This document shows, piece by piece, positions 25,737 through 34,324 of a DNA stretch of 52,610 bases (positions are counted from its first letter, which is position 1; every line of letters begins with the position of its first letter). The stretch is taken from positions 1 through 52,610 of the forward strand of contig LDXM01000020.1 in NCBI GenBank assembly GCA_001443375.1, written 5' to 3'. The stretch is from Chloroflexi bacterium CSP1-4. Its GTDB lineage: Bacteria; Chloroflexota; Limnocylindria; Limnocylindrales; CSP1-4. The notes below the pieces were generated by a model, which did no database searches, was not told the origin of the DNA, and was given only the letters and a program-made list of their open reading frames with translations. Made by a program: the position numbers and the translations under genes.

Positions 25737-27286
25737 GGTGCGATGAACAGGGCGATCTTCTCGAAGAAGGCGTAGAGGGCAGCCGAGTCGCCACGCTGGT
25801 TCGTCGCCTTGACCAGGATGGCATCGTCCTTGTACGACCAGTACACGACCGCATCGCCGGTCTGCACTTCGGTGAAGCAGACGATCGCCCCCATGTCCTC
25901 GTCGGCGAGCTCCCATCGCCCGCCGGCCCGTGTCGACGTTGCGCAGTCACCCGGCCGGATCTGGCGTCCTTGCACGATGTTCGAGATCGCTGACTCGGTC
26001 GTGAAGCCGGTCGCTCCTGCGCTCAGGCCCGTGAACGTGAACTGGCGGACGAGGAAGGCATTGGCGCCCGACGAGATGTCCTGTGGGCAACTGAGGCTCG
26101 CGATCGGCGTCACACCCCTTCCACTCTCCCACTCGACGAGGTTGTAGGGACCCCGCTCGCACGTCGCGGCCACATCGTCGGGCAGAGCGTCGAGAAGCGC
26201 CGCCTCGGCCTGGTTCGGGAAGACGTCCTCGGTGGGGCTCGGGAGCGGCGTGGACGAGGCGATGGCCGCCCCACTTGCGCTGGGCGATGGGGTCGCGCCG
26301 GGTCCGAAGGCGCCGGAACCGAGCAGGACGCCCGCGGCCACGATGATCAGGAGGGCCCCGGCCCCGATGGCCATCGGCACGCGTCGCGAGCGTCGCGCTC
26401 CCGCCACCGGGATCGGCTGCGGCGCCGTGGCAGAGATGTCCAGCGCGCCGCGCAGATCGGCGACGAAGGCCACGCAGCTCGCGTAGCGGTCGTCCGGCGC
26501 TTTGGCCATGCCGCGGGCGAGCACGGCATCGACGCGGCTCGGCAGCTCGGGTCGGAGCTCCTGCGCGGAGGGCGGAGCATCACGCAGTTGGGCCATCGCC
26601 ACCGCGATGTCCGACTCCCGTTCGAACGGGACCGTACCCGTTAGGCACTCGAAGGCCACGCAGGCGAGCGAGTACTGGTCCGCCCTGCCATCGACCTCGC
26701 GGCCTTCCACCTGCTCGGGCGCGATGTAGGCCAGGGTCCCGGCGAAGGCACCGACCGCCGTCAGGCTCGACTCCGAGCCACCGCGCTTCGTCAGCCCGAA
26801 GTCGGTGAGGTACACGTGATCCCCGCCGTCGGCGCTCGAGCCGGGCGCGATCAGCACGTTGGCCGGTTTGACATCGCGGTGGATGAGCCCGCGCGTATGC
26901 GCGGCATCGAGGGCGGCGGCCACCTGCGCGAGGACCTGGATCGCCTGCCTGGGCTCGAGCGGCCCGGCGCCGAGTCGACTGGCGAGGTCGGCGCCTTCGA
27001 CCAGGCGCATGGCGATGAAGAGCACGCTGTCGGCTTCATCCGCCTCGTAGATGGGCAGGATGTTCGGGTGATCGATGGCCGCCGCCATCTGCGACTCGCG
27101 GATGAAGCGCGCGCGGAGGCGCACGTCGTCGCTGTACTCGGGAGCGACGATCTTGAGCGCGACCTTGCGCCCGAGCCGCACCTGCTGGGCGAGATAGACG
27201 ACGCCCATGCCGCCGCGGCCGAGGACGGCCTCGATGTGGTACGGGCCAAGGTCGGAGCCGAGGCGAGGATCGGGACGGCCGGTCAT
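25733..27286 (-). CDS. membrane Ser/Thr protein kinase (second tandem paralogue)
   Basis: 517 residues. Kinase domain: LGRGGMGVVYLAQQ, VALKIV, HRDVKPANVLI, DFGLTK, APEQVEG. One helix near residues 295-318, then a Pro/Ser linker and a four-cysteine ectodomain containing AATCERGP, SLSCPQD, GDCATS and IVCFTE. It starts MTGRPDPRLGSDLGPYHIEAV at the ATG in ATGA overlapping the previous kinase stop; frame upstream to 27622 is the shadow of that gene's ectodomain. Residues near the C-terminus (YWSYKDDAILVKATNQRGDS) match the next kinase closely. All catalytic residues are present. Confidence 0.92.
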   Translation of the reverse strand: MTGRPDPRLGSDLGPYHIEAVLGRGGMGVVYLAQQVRLGRKVALKIVAPEYSDDVRLRARFIRESQMAAAIDHPNILPIYEADEADSVLFIAMRLVEGADLASRLGAGPLEPRQAIQVLAQVAAALDAAHTRGLIHRDVKPANVLIAPGSSADGGDHVYLTDFGLTKRGGSESSLTAVGAFAGTLAYIAPEQVEGREVDGRADQYSLACVAFECLTGTVPFERESDIAVAMAQLRDAPPSAQELRPELPSRVDAVLARGMAKAPDDRYASCVAFVADLRGALDISATAPQPIPVAGARRSRRVPMAIGAGALLIIVAAGVLLGSGAFGPGATPSPSASGAAIASSTPLPSPTEDVFPNQAEAALLDALPDDVAATCERGPYNLVEWESGRGVTPIASLSCPQDISSGANAFLVRQFTFTGLSAGATGFTTESAISNIVQGRQIRPGDCATSTRAGGRWELADEDMGAIVCFTEVQTGDAVVYWSYKDDAILVKATNQRGDSAALYAFFEKIALFIAP

Positions 27287-28824
27287 GGGGAGATGAACCG
27301 GGCGACCTGCTGGAAGTAGGCATACAGAGCGGCCGAATCGCCGCGTTGGTTGGTGGCTCTGACCAGGACCTCCCGATCCAGGTAGCTCCAATACAGGATG
27401 GCGTCGCCCGAGTCTCCGTCCACATAGCACAGGATCGCGCCCTCGTCTTTGCCTCCGACGGCCCAGCGACCGTGCGCCTTCAGGGACGCGGCGCACTCCC
27501 CGTCCGGTGCACGCTGACGGCCGGCCAGGTACTCCACGACCGTGTCTGTCGTGGCGAAGACGGTCGGAGAGAAACTGCGCACCAGGACTTCGCTGGCGCC
27601 TGTAGCGGCGCTGGGCAGGCACCGCAGACTGGCCACCGGATACTTCGCCCAGCTCGCCTCCCCGACCACGGGGGCTATGGGGTCGTAGGATCCTCGCTCG
27701 CAGGTGGCCGCAAGGTCCGACGGCAGCCCAGTGAGGAGCGCCGTTTCGGCCGCGTTCGGGTAAACGTCCTCGGTTGGGCTCGGCAGCGGCGTGGACGAGG
27801 CGGCGGCGACGGTGGTCGGACTGGGCGACGGACTAGTTCCGGGCCCCGCACCGCCGGCCGCGAGCCAGACCCCGCCGGCGACGAGGAGGATGGCGGCCAG
27901 GGCGACCGTGCCGAGGACGATGCGCCGTCGCGTCGTTGAGCTCGGCGGCCGGGCTCGTGGCTGCGTCGCACTCACCCCGAGGGCCGCCCGCAGGTCGTCG
28001 ACGAAGGCCTTGCAGTCGGGGTAGCGGTCGTCCGGCTTCTTCGCCAGGCCCCGCGCGATGACCGCGTCGACCGCCGCCGGGAGCTCGATGCGACGTTCAT
28101 GGAGCGAGGGCGGGGCATCGCGGAGATGCGCATTGATGATCGCGATGTCGGAGTCGCGCGGGAAGGGCGGCTGGCCCGTGAGACATCCCACCGCGATGGC
28201 TGCGAGGGCGTACTGATCCACGCGCCCGTCCACCGGCTTGCCCTCGATCTGCTCGGGCGCGATGTACTCGAGGGTGCCCAGGAACGAGCCGGTGCGGGTT
28301 AGGCCCGTCTCCGAGCCGCGGTGCTTGGTCAGCCCGAAGTCCGTGAGATAGGCGTGGTCGGCGCGATCGACGCCCTTGCCCGAGGCGATGAGGACGTTGG
28401 CGGGCTTCACGTCCCGATGGACGAGCCCGGCCTCGGCCGCGGCGTCGAGGGCGGAGGCCACCTGCGCCAGGAGATGGACCACTTCCCTCGGCTCCAGGGG
28501 CCCCGAGCGGAGCCGGTTCTCGAGATCGATGCCGTCCACGTAGCGCATGGCGAGGTAATACGTGCCCTCGATCTCGCCCGCGTCGTAGATGGGGATGATG
28601 TTGGGATGGTCGATGGCCGCCGCCAGCTTCGACTCCCGCAGGAAGCGGGCCCGGAAGGCCTCGTCCTCCGCGTAGTCGGGCGAGAGGAGCTTGAGCGCGA
28701 CACGGCGGTCGAGCCCCGTGTGCGTGGCCAGGTACACGACGCCCATGCCGCCCCGGCCGATGACGGCCTCGATCCGATAGGGACCAAGGTCGGTGCCGAG
28801 GCGCGGATCGGGGCGGCCAGTCAT
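27283..28824 (-). CDS. membrane Ser/Thr protein kinase (first tandem paralogue)
   Basis: 513 residues. Kinase motifs: IGRGGMGVVYLATH, VALKLL, HRDVKPANVLI, DFGLTKHRG, APEQIEG. One membrane helix near 300-322, a Pro/Ser/Thr linker, then a four-cysteine ectodomain (AATCERGS, SLRCLPS, GECAAS, ILCYVD) ending in ALYAYFQQVARFIS. ATG at 28824 lies 14 bases after the stop of the phosphatase gene. Being next to a PP2C phosphatase fits the usual kinase/phosphatase pairing seen in Gram-positive and actinobacterial signalling. Alternative: several of the ectodomains may be lipid- or peptidoglycan-sensing, but they are not PASTA domains. Confidence 0.92.
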   Translation of the reverse strand: MTGRPDPRLGTDLGPYRIEAVIGRGGMGVVYLATHTGLDRRVALKLLSPDYAEDEAFRARFLRESKLAAAIDHPNIIPIYDAGEIEGTYYLAMRYVDGIDLENRLRSGPLEPREVVHLLAQVASALDAAAEAGLVHRDVKPANVLIASGKGVDRADHAYLTDFGLTKHRGSETGLTRTGSFLGTLEYIAPEQIEGKPVDGRVDQYALAAIAVGCLTGQPPFPRDSDIAIINAHLRDAPPSLHERRIELPAAVDAVIARGLAKKPDDRYPDCKAFVDDLRAALGVSATQPRARPPSSTTRRRIVLGTVALAAILLVAGGVWLAAGGAGPGTSPSPSPTTVAAASSTPLPSPTEDVYPNAAETALLTGLPSDLAATCERGSYDPIAPVVGEASWAKYPVASLRCLPSAATGASEVLVRSFSPTVFATTDTVVEYLAGRQRAPDGECAASLKAHGRWAVGGKDEGAILCYVDGDSGDAILYWSYLDREVLVRATNQRGDSAALYAYFQQVARFISP

Positions 28825-28838
28825 GGAGCGTGGACCCC

Positions 28839-29573
28839 CTAGGCCGTCAGGCTGCGAACATCGATGACGATGACCGTGACATTGTCGGCCCCGCCCGCGG
28901 CGTTGGCCAGCCCCACGAGACGGTCCGCGGTCCCTTGCGCGTGGGCGTCGGCGCCAAGGACGTCTGCGATCTCGCCGTCGTCGAGCTCGTTGGTCAGGCC
29001 GTCCGAGCAGAGCAGGAGGCGATCACCGGCGTCGAGCACGACCTCGGCGGAGTCGACGTCGAGGTCCGGCACGTGGCCGAGGGCGCGCAGGATGACGTTG
29101 CGGCGTGGGTGGTGTGCCGCCTCTTCCGGCGACAGGTAGCCCTCGCGCACCAGCTCGGCGACGACGCTGTGGTCCGCGGTCAGCTGGGTGAGCGTGCCGG
29201 CCCGCCACAGGTAGGCGCGCGAGTCCCCGACGTGGGCGATGCGCGCGACACGGCCGCGCACGAGGGCCGCCGTGCAGGTCGTGGCCATGCCGCGCAGGGC
29301 GTCGTCCTCCCCGGCCGCGTCGAGGATGATCCGGTTCGCTTCGCGGAGTGCGGCGGCCAGTGCGTCGCCGTCCGCGGCGGCCAGCTCGGGCGCGCGCAGG
29401 GCGATCGTCGTGACCGCGAGCCGCGCCGCCACCTCGCCGCCACGGTGGCCGCCCATCCCGTCGGCCACGACGTAGAGCGGCGGCGCGACCGCGAAGGCGT
29501 CCTCGTTCGTGGGGCGGACACGTCCACGGTCGGTGGTCCCAGCGGCGGTGATCGTGATGAGCTTCGTGCTCAC
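28839..29573 (-). CDS. PP2C-family Ser/Thr phosphatase
   Basis: 244 residues, cytoplasmic. Seen in order: RPTNEDAF, VADGMGGHRGGEVA, HVGDSRAYLWR, QLTADHS, LLLCSDGLTNELDD and GGADNVTVIVI, which together supply the metal-binding aspartates of PP2C. It reverses phosphorylation by the three kinases downstream (inference). The GTG at 29573 overlaps the TGA of the upstream cyclase/ATPase gene (GTGA), so it is coupled to it. The reading frame to 29867 is a shadow of that gene. Length is typical for the bacterial PstP/PrpC type without a membrane tail. Confidence 0.93.
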   Translation of the reverse strand: MSTKLITITAAGTTDRGRVRPTNEDAFAVAPPLYVVADGMGGHRGGEVAARLAVTTIALRAPELAAADGDALAAALREANRIILDAAGEDDALRGMATTCTAALVRGRVARIAHVGDSRAYLWRAGTLTQLTADHSVVAELVREGYLSPEEAAHHPRRNVILRALGHVPDLDVDSAEVVLDAGDRLLLCSDGLTNELDDGEIADVLGADAHAQGTADRLVGLANAAGGADNVTVIVIDVRSLTA

Positions 29574-32500
29574 CGGGTCGTCTCCGGTTGGGCGGCGTCC
29601 ACGAGCGTGGCGAGCCGCCGTCTGGCGCCTTCGAGCGAGACCGTGCTGCCTTTCCGCTCGAACGCCGCGATCGCCTTCTCCATCGCCGTCCTGGCCATAA
29701 GTCGTTCGCCGCGCGCCTCGTCCATCTCCGCGAGCACGAGGTACGCCTCGCCGCGCAGCTGGTACGAGTCGGTCTGGCCGGCCAGACGTGCCGCCTCGTC
29801 GGCCAAGCGGCGGGCGTCGTCCGACCCGTTCTGCCGTAGCAGCGCTCGGGCACGTGCCATCCGCCATGTGGCCTGTGCGCCCAGATCGTCAGGGGCGGCG
29901 GCGGCCTCCGCCACGCGGGTCGCCGTGACCGCCTCGTCCAGACGGCCGAGGCGGACGCGTGCCTCGCCCAGGAGCCCTGCTGCCGTGGCGAGATTGGCGC
30001 GCTCGCCCATCGCCTGGAGGTCGGCGACGGCGCCGCCGAGGTGCCGTTCCGCCGTCTCGGCGTCGTCGACGAGGAGCGCCGCGAAGCCGGCCGTGATGGC
30101 GCCCTCGGCGGCATCGAGGCGCAGGCCCATCTCGGCGCACAGGCGCCGGTGCTCCTCGAGGTGGCCCTGCGCGGCCTCGGTCTCGCCCGCCATGGCCTCC
30201 AGCCCGGCCAGGGCGAGCAGCACGGCCCGCTCGACTGTGCGGTTGCCGGCGGCCTCGGCGCGGATACGGCGACAGCGCTCGATCGCATCGGGCACGGGGG
30301 TCGGGCCGAGCAGGCCGGCGGTCGCCAGGAGCCCGAGGCTGCGGGCCTCCTCGCGCGCGTCGCCCGCGGCTCGGGCGTGCTCGATCGCCTGCTCCAGCTC
30401 CTGCTCCATGCTCCGGACGTCGCGCCGCGTGCGATAGACCATGGCCAGTCGCCGGCGGGCCTTGGCCAGCCCAAGGTGATCGTCCCGCGCCTCGAAGAGG
30501 GGGATGAGCCGTTCCACTTCCCTTTGCGTGGCCTCGGAGACCCCCGCCGGGTCGGTGAAGAAGAAAAGGTGCAGGCGGGTGAGCGACGTGTAGCTCTGAT
30601 CTTCGTCGCCGGCCGACTCGGCCGCTTTGGCGGCCCCTTCGAAGACAGCCGCGGCGCGCCCGAACTCGCCCTGCTCGGTGAGCGCGGAACCGAGCGCGGC
30701 CAGGAGGCCCGCCCTCCCAGTCGCCTCCGGAGGCAGCAGCGCCGTGGCCCGATCGAGGAGTCCCACGGCGGCGGGCAGATCGCCGCGCGCCAGGGCCCGA
30801 CGCCCCGCCGCGGCCAGGTGGCCGGCCCCGCGGAGCGCGGCGTCTTCATACTCGCCATCCACGGGGCCCAGCTGCACCCGGTAGCCGTGGGCCTGCTCGA
30901 GGTGGTAGCCAACGATCTCCTGGTACTCGGCCAGGCGTCCTCCGGCCACCCCTTCCAGCCAGCCGGCCAGGCGGCGATGAAGGTCGGCGCGCACCTCCTT
31001 CGAGAGCCCGTCGTACGCCGCGTCGCGGATGAGCAGGTGGCGGAAGCGATAGCCATCGTCGCCGAGGGTGGTCGTTCGGTCGGGCCGGATCAGCTCGCGG
31101 CGGATGAGTGCCGAGAGCCGTTCCCCGAGCGCGTCGCGCTGCTCCGCTGGCAGGAGCTCCGCGACGGCGCCGCGCCAGAAGACCTTGCCCACCACGGCGC
31201 CGCGCTCGACGATGGCGCGGTCGGCTGGAGAGAGGCGGTCGAGGCGGGCGGCGATGAGCGCCGAGATCGTGGGCGGGACGGTCACGCGGGCGAGGTCGCC
31301 GATGGGCGCCCAGCGCCCGTCGTCACCGCGCCGCAGGGCGCCGTCGTCGATGAGCATGGAGACGAGCTCCTCGACGAACAGGGGGTTACCCTCGGCGGCG
31401 TCGCTGATGCGGCGGCGGATGGCGGGGTCGAGGTCGGCCTGGCCGAGGAGCTGCTCGACGAGGCCCTCGCATTCGACCCCACTGAGCGGCTCGATGAGGA
31501 TCGTCGTCGCGTTCAGCTTCCCACCGCCCCAGCCGGGGCGGGCGTCGAGGAGCTCGGGCCGGCTCAGGCCCAGCAGGAGGATCGGCGAGTCGCGCGTCCA
31601 GTCGGCCGTGTGCTCGATGAGCTCGAGCAGCGTGGGCGCCGCCCAATGGAGGTCGTCGATGACGATCACGAGGGGCCGCTCGCGCGCCAGGGCCTCGAGG
31701 AGCTTGCGCACGGCCCAGAACGTCTCCTCGACCGGCGCCTCCGCTTCGTCGAGGGAGAGCGCCTGCGAGATCCGCTCGGCGATGAGGTCGGCGTCCGGGT
31801 CCCCCTCGACCAGCGCGCGGAGCCTGGCCCGGGCGGCCGTCGGCGGATCGGCCGGCGCGATCCCGGCGGCGGCGCGGACGATCTCGCCGATCGGCCAGAA
31901 CGTGATGTTCTGGCCGTAGGGCAGGCACCGACCGCGCAGGATCGTCGCCTCGGCGGCCTCCTGCTCGAGGAAGGCCAGCACGAGCCGGCTCTTGCCCACG
32001 CCCGCCGTGCCGAGGATCGTGAACAGCTGGCAGGCGCGGTCGGTGGCGACGCGCTCGAACGCCTGCGCCAGCAGGCGGAGCTCCCTGACGCGGCCCACGA
32101 GCGGGGCGTCCAGGCGGCGCTGGTGGGCCGGGGCGTCCGGGTCCACCGCGAGCAGGCGATGCGCTCGCACGGGGAGCGCCTTGCCCTTGAGGTCGAGCTC
32201 GCCCGCGGGTTGCGCATCGATCGCGTCGCGCACGAGGCGGAACGTGGCGTCGCCCAGCAGGATCTCGCCGGGTTGGGCCGCCTGTTCGAGGCGCGCCGCC
32301 ACGTTCACCGCGTCGCCAGTTACGAAGGCCTGGCCGGCGGAGGGGTCACCGGCCACCACCTCGCCGGTGTTGATGCCGGTGCGCAGCTCGATGCGCACGC
32401 CGTGGTCACGCTGCAGCCCGTCGTTGGCGGCGGCCAGCGCCGTGCGCATCTCGGCGGCCGCGCGCACGGCGCGGAGGGCATCGTCCTCGTGGACCGCGGG

Positions 32501-32797
32501 CACGCCGAAGACGGCCATCACCGCGTCGCCGATGAACTTCTCCACCGTGCCGCCGTGGCGCTCCAGGATCTCCTTCACCGACGCGAACGTGCGGCCGAGG
32601 ATCCGGCGCATCGATTCCGGGTCGAGATGCTCCCCGATGGCGGTGGAGCCGGTGACGTCGCTGAAGAGGATCGTGACGGTCTTGCGGACCTCGCGCGCTT
32701 GCCCGGCACCGGGCGCGGCGCCCAGCGCCGCGCCGCAGCTGCCGCAGAAGCGGAAGCCTTCCGGGTTCGTGCCACCACAGGACGCGCACGTGGCCAT
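29570..32797 (-). CDS. adenylate/guanylate cyclase domain protein with AAA-type ATPase and TPR repeats
   Basis: 1075 residues. N-terminal zinc ribbon C4-x2-C7 and C18-x2-C21; class III cyclase domain (about 38-185) with metal Asp D47 in FSDVTGS and D91 in KFIGDAV, and the N-x3-R pair in NVAARLE; STAND/AAA-like ATPase (about 230-500) with Walker A GTAGVGKS and Walker B VIVIDDLHW; then TPR-like helices to the C-terminus. The metal and transition-state residues are intact, so cyclase activity is plausible. It is first in the signalling operon and could make a cyclic nucleotide that regulates the kinases. A TAAACT lies 7 bases before the ATG, implying a leaderless transcript. Confidence 0.9.
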   Translation of the reverse strand: MATCASCGGTNPEGFRFCGSCGAALGAAPGAGQAREVRKTVTILFSDVTGSTAIGEHLDPESMRRILGRTFASVKEILERHGGTVEKFIGDAVMAVFGVPAVHEDDALRAVRAAAEMRTALAAANDGLQRDHGVRIELRTGINTGEVVAGDPSAGQAFVTGDAVNVAARLEQAAQPGEILLGDATFRLVRDAIDAQPAGELDLKGKALPVRAHRLLAVDPDAPAHQRRLDAPLVGRVRELRLLAQAFERVATDRACQLFTILGTAGVGKSRLVLAFLEQEAAEATILRGRCLPYGQNITFWPIGEIVRAAAGIAPADPPTAARARLRALVEGDPDADLIAERISQALSLDEAEAPVEETFWAVRKLLEALARERPLVIVIDDLHWAAPTLLELIEHTADWTRDSPILLLGLSRPELLDARPGWGGGKLNATTILIEPLSGVECEGLVEQLLGQADLDPAIRRRISDAAEGNPLFVEELVSMLIDDGALRRGDDGRWAPIGDLARVTVPPTISALIAARLDRLSPADRAIVERGAVVGKVFWRGAVAELLPAEQRDALGERLSALIRRELIRPDRTTTLGDDGYRFRHLLIRDAAYDGLSKEVRADLHRRLAGWLEGVAGGRLAEYQEIVGYHLEQAHGYRVQLGPVDGEYEDAALRGAGHLAAAGRRALARGDLPAAVGLLDRATALLPPEATGRAGLLAALGSALTEQGEFGRAAAVFEGAAKAAESAGDEDQSYTSLTRLHLFFFTDPAGVSEATQREVERLIPLFEARDDHLGLAKARRRLAMVYRTRRDVRSMEQELEQAIEHARAAGDAREEARSLGLLATAGLLGPTPVPDAIERCRRIRAEAAGNRTVERAVLLALAGLEAMAGETEAAQGHLEEHRRLCAEMGLRLDAAEGAITAGFAALLVDDAETAERHLGGAVADLQAMGERANLATAAGLLGEARVRLGRLDEAVTATRVAEAAAAPDDLGAQATWRMARARALLRQNGSDDARRLADEAARLAGQTDSYQLRGEAYLVLAEMDEARGERLMARTAMEKAIAAFERKGSTVSLEGARRRLATLVDAAQPETTR

Positions 32798-32804
32798 GCC
32801 GGGG

Positions 32805-32810
32805 AGTTTA
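32805..32810 (-). promoter_or_regulatory. putative -10 element of the cyclase-kinase operon
   Basis: TAAACT on the minus strand, 7 bases before the ATG at 32797. Same short spacing as other leaderless-type starts in the window. No convincing -35 at 17 bp. Confidence 0.45.
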
Positions 32811-32839
32811 GGGCGTATGCGGCCCCGCTCAGCTGTCGG

Positions 32840-33631
32840 TTAACGGACAGGGCGTCGTGGCCGGCGCTCGATGAGGTGGGCCCCGCCTCCCTCGACGGTC
32901 ATCCACAGGATCCCGGCACCCGGCCAGGGCGCGGTCCCGGTCAGCGCGGCCAGGACCTCGTGTGCGGTGGCCGGGTAGGCGGCCGCGAGGACGTGACCGT
33001 ACGTGGCCTCCAGGGCGCGCGTCGCCGGGGTCGAGCGGAGCACCAGCAGCCGCGAGATCGTGGGCGGATCGCCCGCGCCCTGTGGCGCGAGGTCGGGCAG
33101 GTTGCGCAGCGCCTCGGCCTTCTCCATCGCCCAGCGGAGCTGCTGCTCCAGCCGGCGGATCTGCGACTGCAGCTCGGTCGCGACGAGAAGGTTCGCCGGC
33201 TGGTCGGCGAGGACCAGGTCGATCATGCCGCGCACCGGACGGTGGACGGGCACTTCCAGGAAGCGCGCCCAGCGGACGTCGATGAGGGGAAGCAGCGCCT
33301 GCAGCATCGCAGCCTGGATGTGGTCGCGGATGGCCGGACCGGAGCCGGGCTCGATCCTGATGCGCAGCCTTCCGCCGAGGGCCCGGGCGATGGCGGCGAG
33401 GATCGCCATGCTGGCTTCCACCTCGCCTGCCTCGATACGGCTCAGGTGGCCCTGACTGATGCCGGCCTCAGCCGCGAGCCGGGCCTGACTCACCCCGGCG
33501 TCCTCACGTGCCCGGCGGATCTCCAGCCCGACAGCGCGGCGCAGGTCGCGCTGCTCGCGCAGGGCGGCGGGGGAACGGCGCGGGGCGGTCGGTCGCCGTG
33601 TGGTGGTTGTTCTCCGGGTGGCCATGCGCAC
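32840..33631 (-). CDS. XRE-type helix-turn-helix protein with degenerate PD-(D/E)XK-like domain
   Basis: 263 residues. Seen: a basic Thr/Arg-rich N-terminus (1-20), an XRE HTH at about 32-85 (VSQARLAAEAGISQGHLS then RIEAGE), then a domain with E126, D138 in MIDLVLAD and E153-L-Q155. The D to E spacing (14 residues between) equals that in the protein at 9009-9749, but the catalytic Lys position holds Gln. A coiled-coil-like helix follows (QLRWAMEKAEAL). ExQ variants exist in some true nucleases, so activity is not excluded; a DNA-binding regulator is the alternative. It is upstream of the cyclase operon on the same strand (42-base gap to that gene's ATG). Confidence 0.75.
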   Translation of the reverse strand: MRMATRRTTTTRRPTAPRRSPAALREQRDLRRAVGLEIRRAREDAGVSQARLAAEAGISQGHLSRIEAGEVEASMAILAAIARALGGRLRIRIEPGSGPAIRDHIQAAMLQALLPLIDVRWARFLEVPVHRPVRGMIDLVLADQPANLLVATELQSQIRRLEQQLRWAMEKAEALRNLPDLAPQGAGDPPTISRLLVLRSTPATRALEATYGHVLAAAYPATAHEVLAALTGTAPWPGAGILWMTVEGGGAHLIERRPRRPVR

Positions 33632-33765
33632 ATGAGACCAGAGCGCGGTTCACCGGCGGTCACCGGGGAGTTACGCGCGACTCCATTGCTCCCAGGCATA
33701 GCTGCAGCGCCAGGAGTGGACGAAGGCGCCTTCCGGGCCCCTTTCGGTAGCGCCGACGCCATGCT

Positions 33766-33985
33766 GGGCGCGAATCCATGCCCGCGGGAGATGGATCCGA
33801 CGCCGAAGGGGCCTCCAGGAGGCCTCGAAGCGGCCCGGAGGGGGTCGGCAGCCGGCGCCGACGCGGGCCGGGCGCGAAACCATGCCCCGGAGAGATGGAT
33901 CCGGCGCCGAAGGAGCCCGACGGGTCCCGAAGCGGCCCGACGGGGCCCCGAAGGAGCCGACAGCGGCCCGGAGGGGGTCCGCCGC
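33766..33985. repeat. palindrome-core intergenic repeat array, locus 2
   Basis: Within the 435-base gap 33632-34066. Two units with period 104 bp: cores at 33776-33794 (CCATGCCCGCGGGAGATGG) and 33880-33898 (CCATGCCCCGGAGAGATGG), each preceded by GGGCGCGAA and followed by GATCCGRCGCCGAAGG. Between and after them lie further GAAGCGGCCC and CGAAGGAGC reiterations. The rest of the gap before 33766 shows no gene; after 33985 comes the ilv promoter. Confidence 0.75.
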
Positions 33986-34008
33986 TCCACCGGGACCATC
34001 GGCATGGG

Positions 34009-34037
34009 TGGACAGCGACACGAACGTCGTCTAGACT
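34009..34037 (+). promoter_or_regulatory. promoter of the ilv-leu-cim operon
   Basis: TGGACA (34009-34014), exactly 17 bp, then TAGACT (34032-34037): close to a housekeeping sigma-70 type promoter. Expected start of transcription is about 34044, giving an RNA leader of about 360 bases before ilvB. Confidence 0.65.
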
Positions 34038-34066
34038 CCGCGAACCGCCCAACCGGGAGAAGAAGC

Positions 34067-34297
34067 GTGGACCTGTCGAACGAGAGCCGCGAGCTCGTCG
34101 CCGTCGTCGTCACGACGGACGGTCGGCGTGTGCCCGTGCGCTTCCGCGACACGATCCCCGCCGGCGACCTCGCCCCCCTCTCCCCCCTCGCTCCCCTCGA
34201 CCTCCTCCGGCTCGTCGGCCTTGGCCTTCTCGGCCTTGTCGGCCTCATTACCGGCTCCCGGTGGGAGCCCGGTGGGAGACGAGGGGAACGCCGCTAG
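34067..34297 (+). CDS. leucine-rich leader peptide of the branched-chain amino acid operon (putative)
   Basis: 76 codons from a GTG preceded by GGGAGA. Residues 35-62 hold 12 Leu, 2 Val and 1 Ile, with LLRLVGLGLLGLVGLI at 46-61, and include three CTT and one ATT codon, which look rare in the neighbouring genes. After these come a Gly/Arg tail and TAG. An intrinsic terminator follows 27 bases later, then ilvB. This is the layout of transcription attenuation by leucine tRNA charging. The peptide is longer than most known leaders (15-40); a later GTG at codon 22 or 24 is possible. Alternatively it is a real small membrane protein, since the leucine stretch could span a membrane. Confidence 0.6.
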   Translation: MDLSNESRELVAVVVTTDGRRVPVRFRDTIPAGDLAPLSPLAPLDLLRLVGLGLLGLVGLITGSRWEPGGRRGERR

Positions 34298-34324
34298 CGA
34301 CGGCACCACGTCAGGACCCAACGG

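Noticed and set aside
30041-34066. Very long plus-strand frame covering the cyclase gene
   Set aside because: It is antisense to the cyclase/ATPase and HTH genes and has the Arg/Gly/Ala-rich make-up of GC-driven shadow frames; only its last 76 codons (from 34067) look real.
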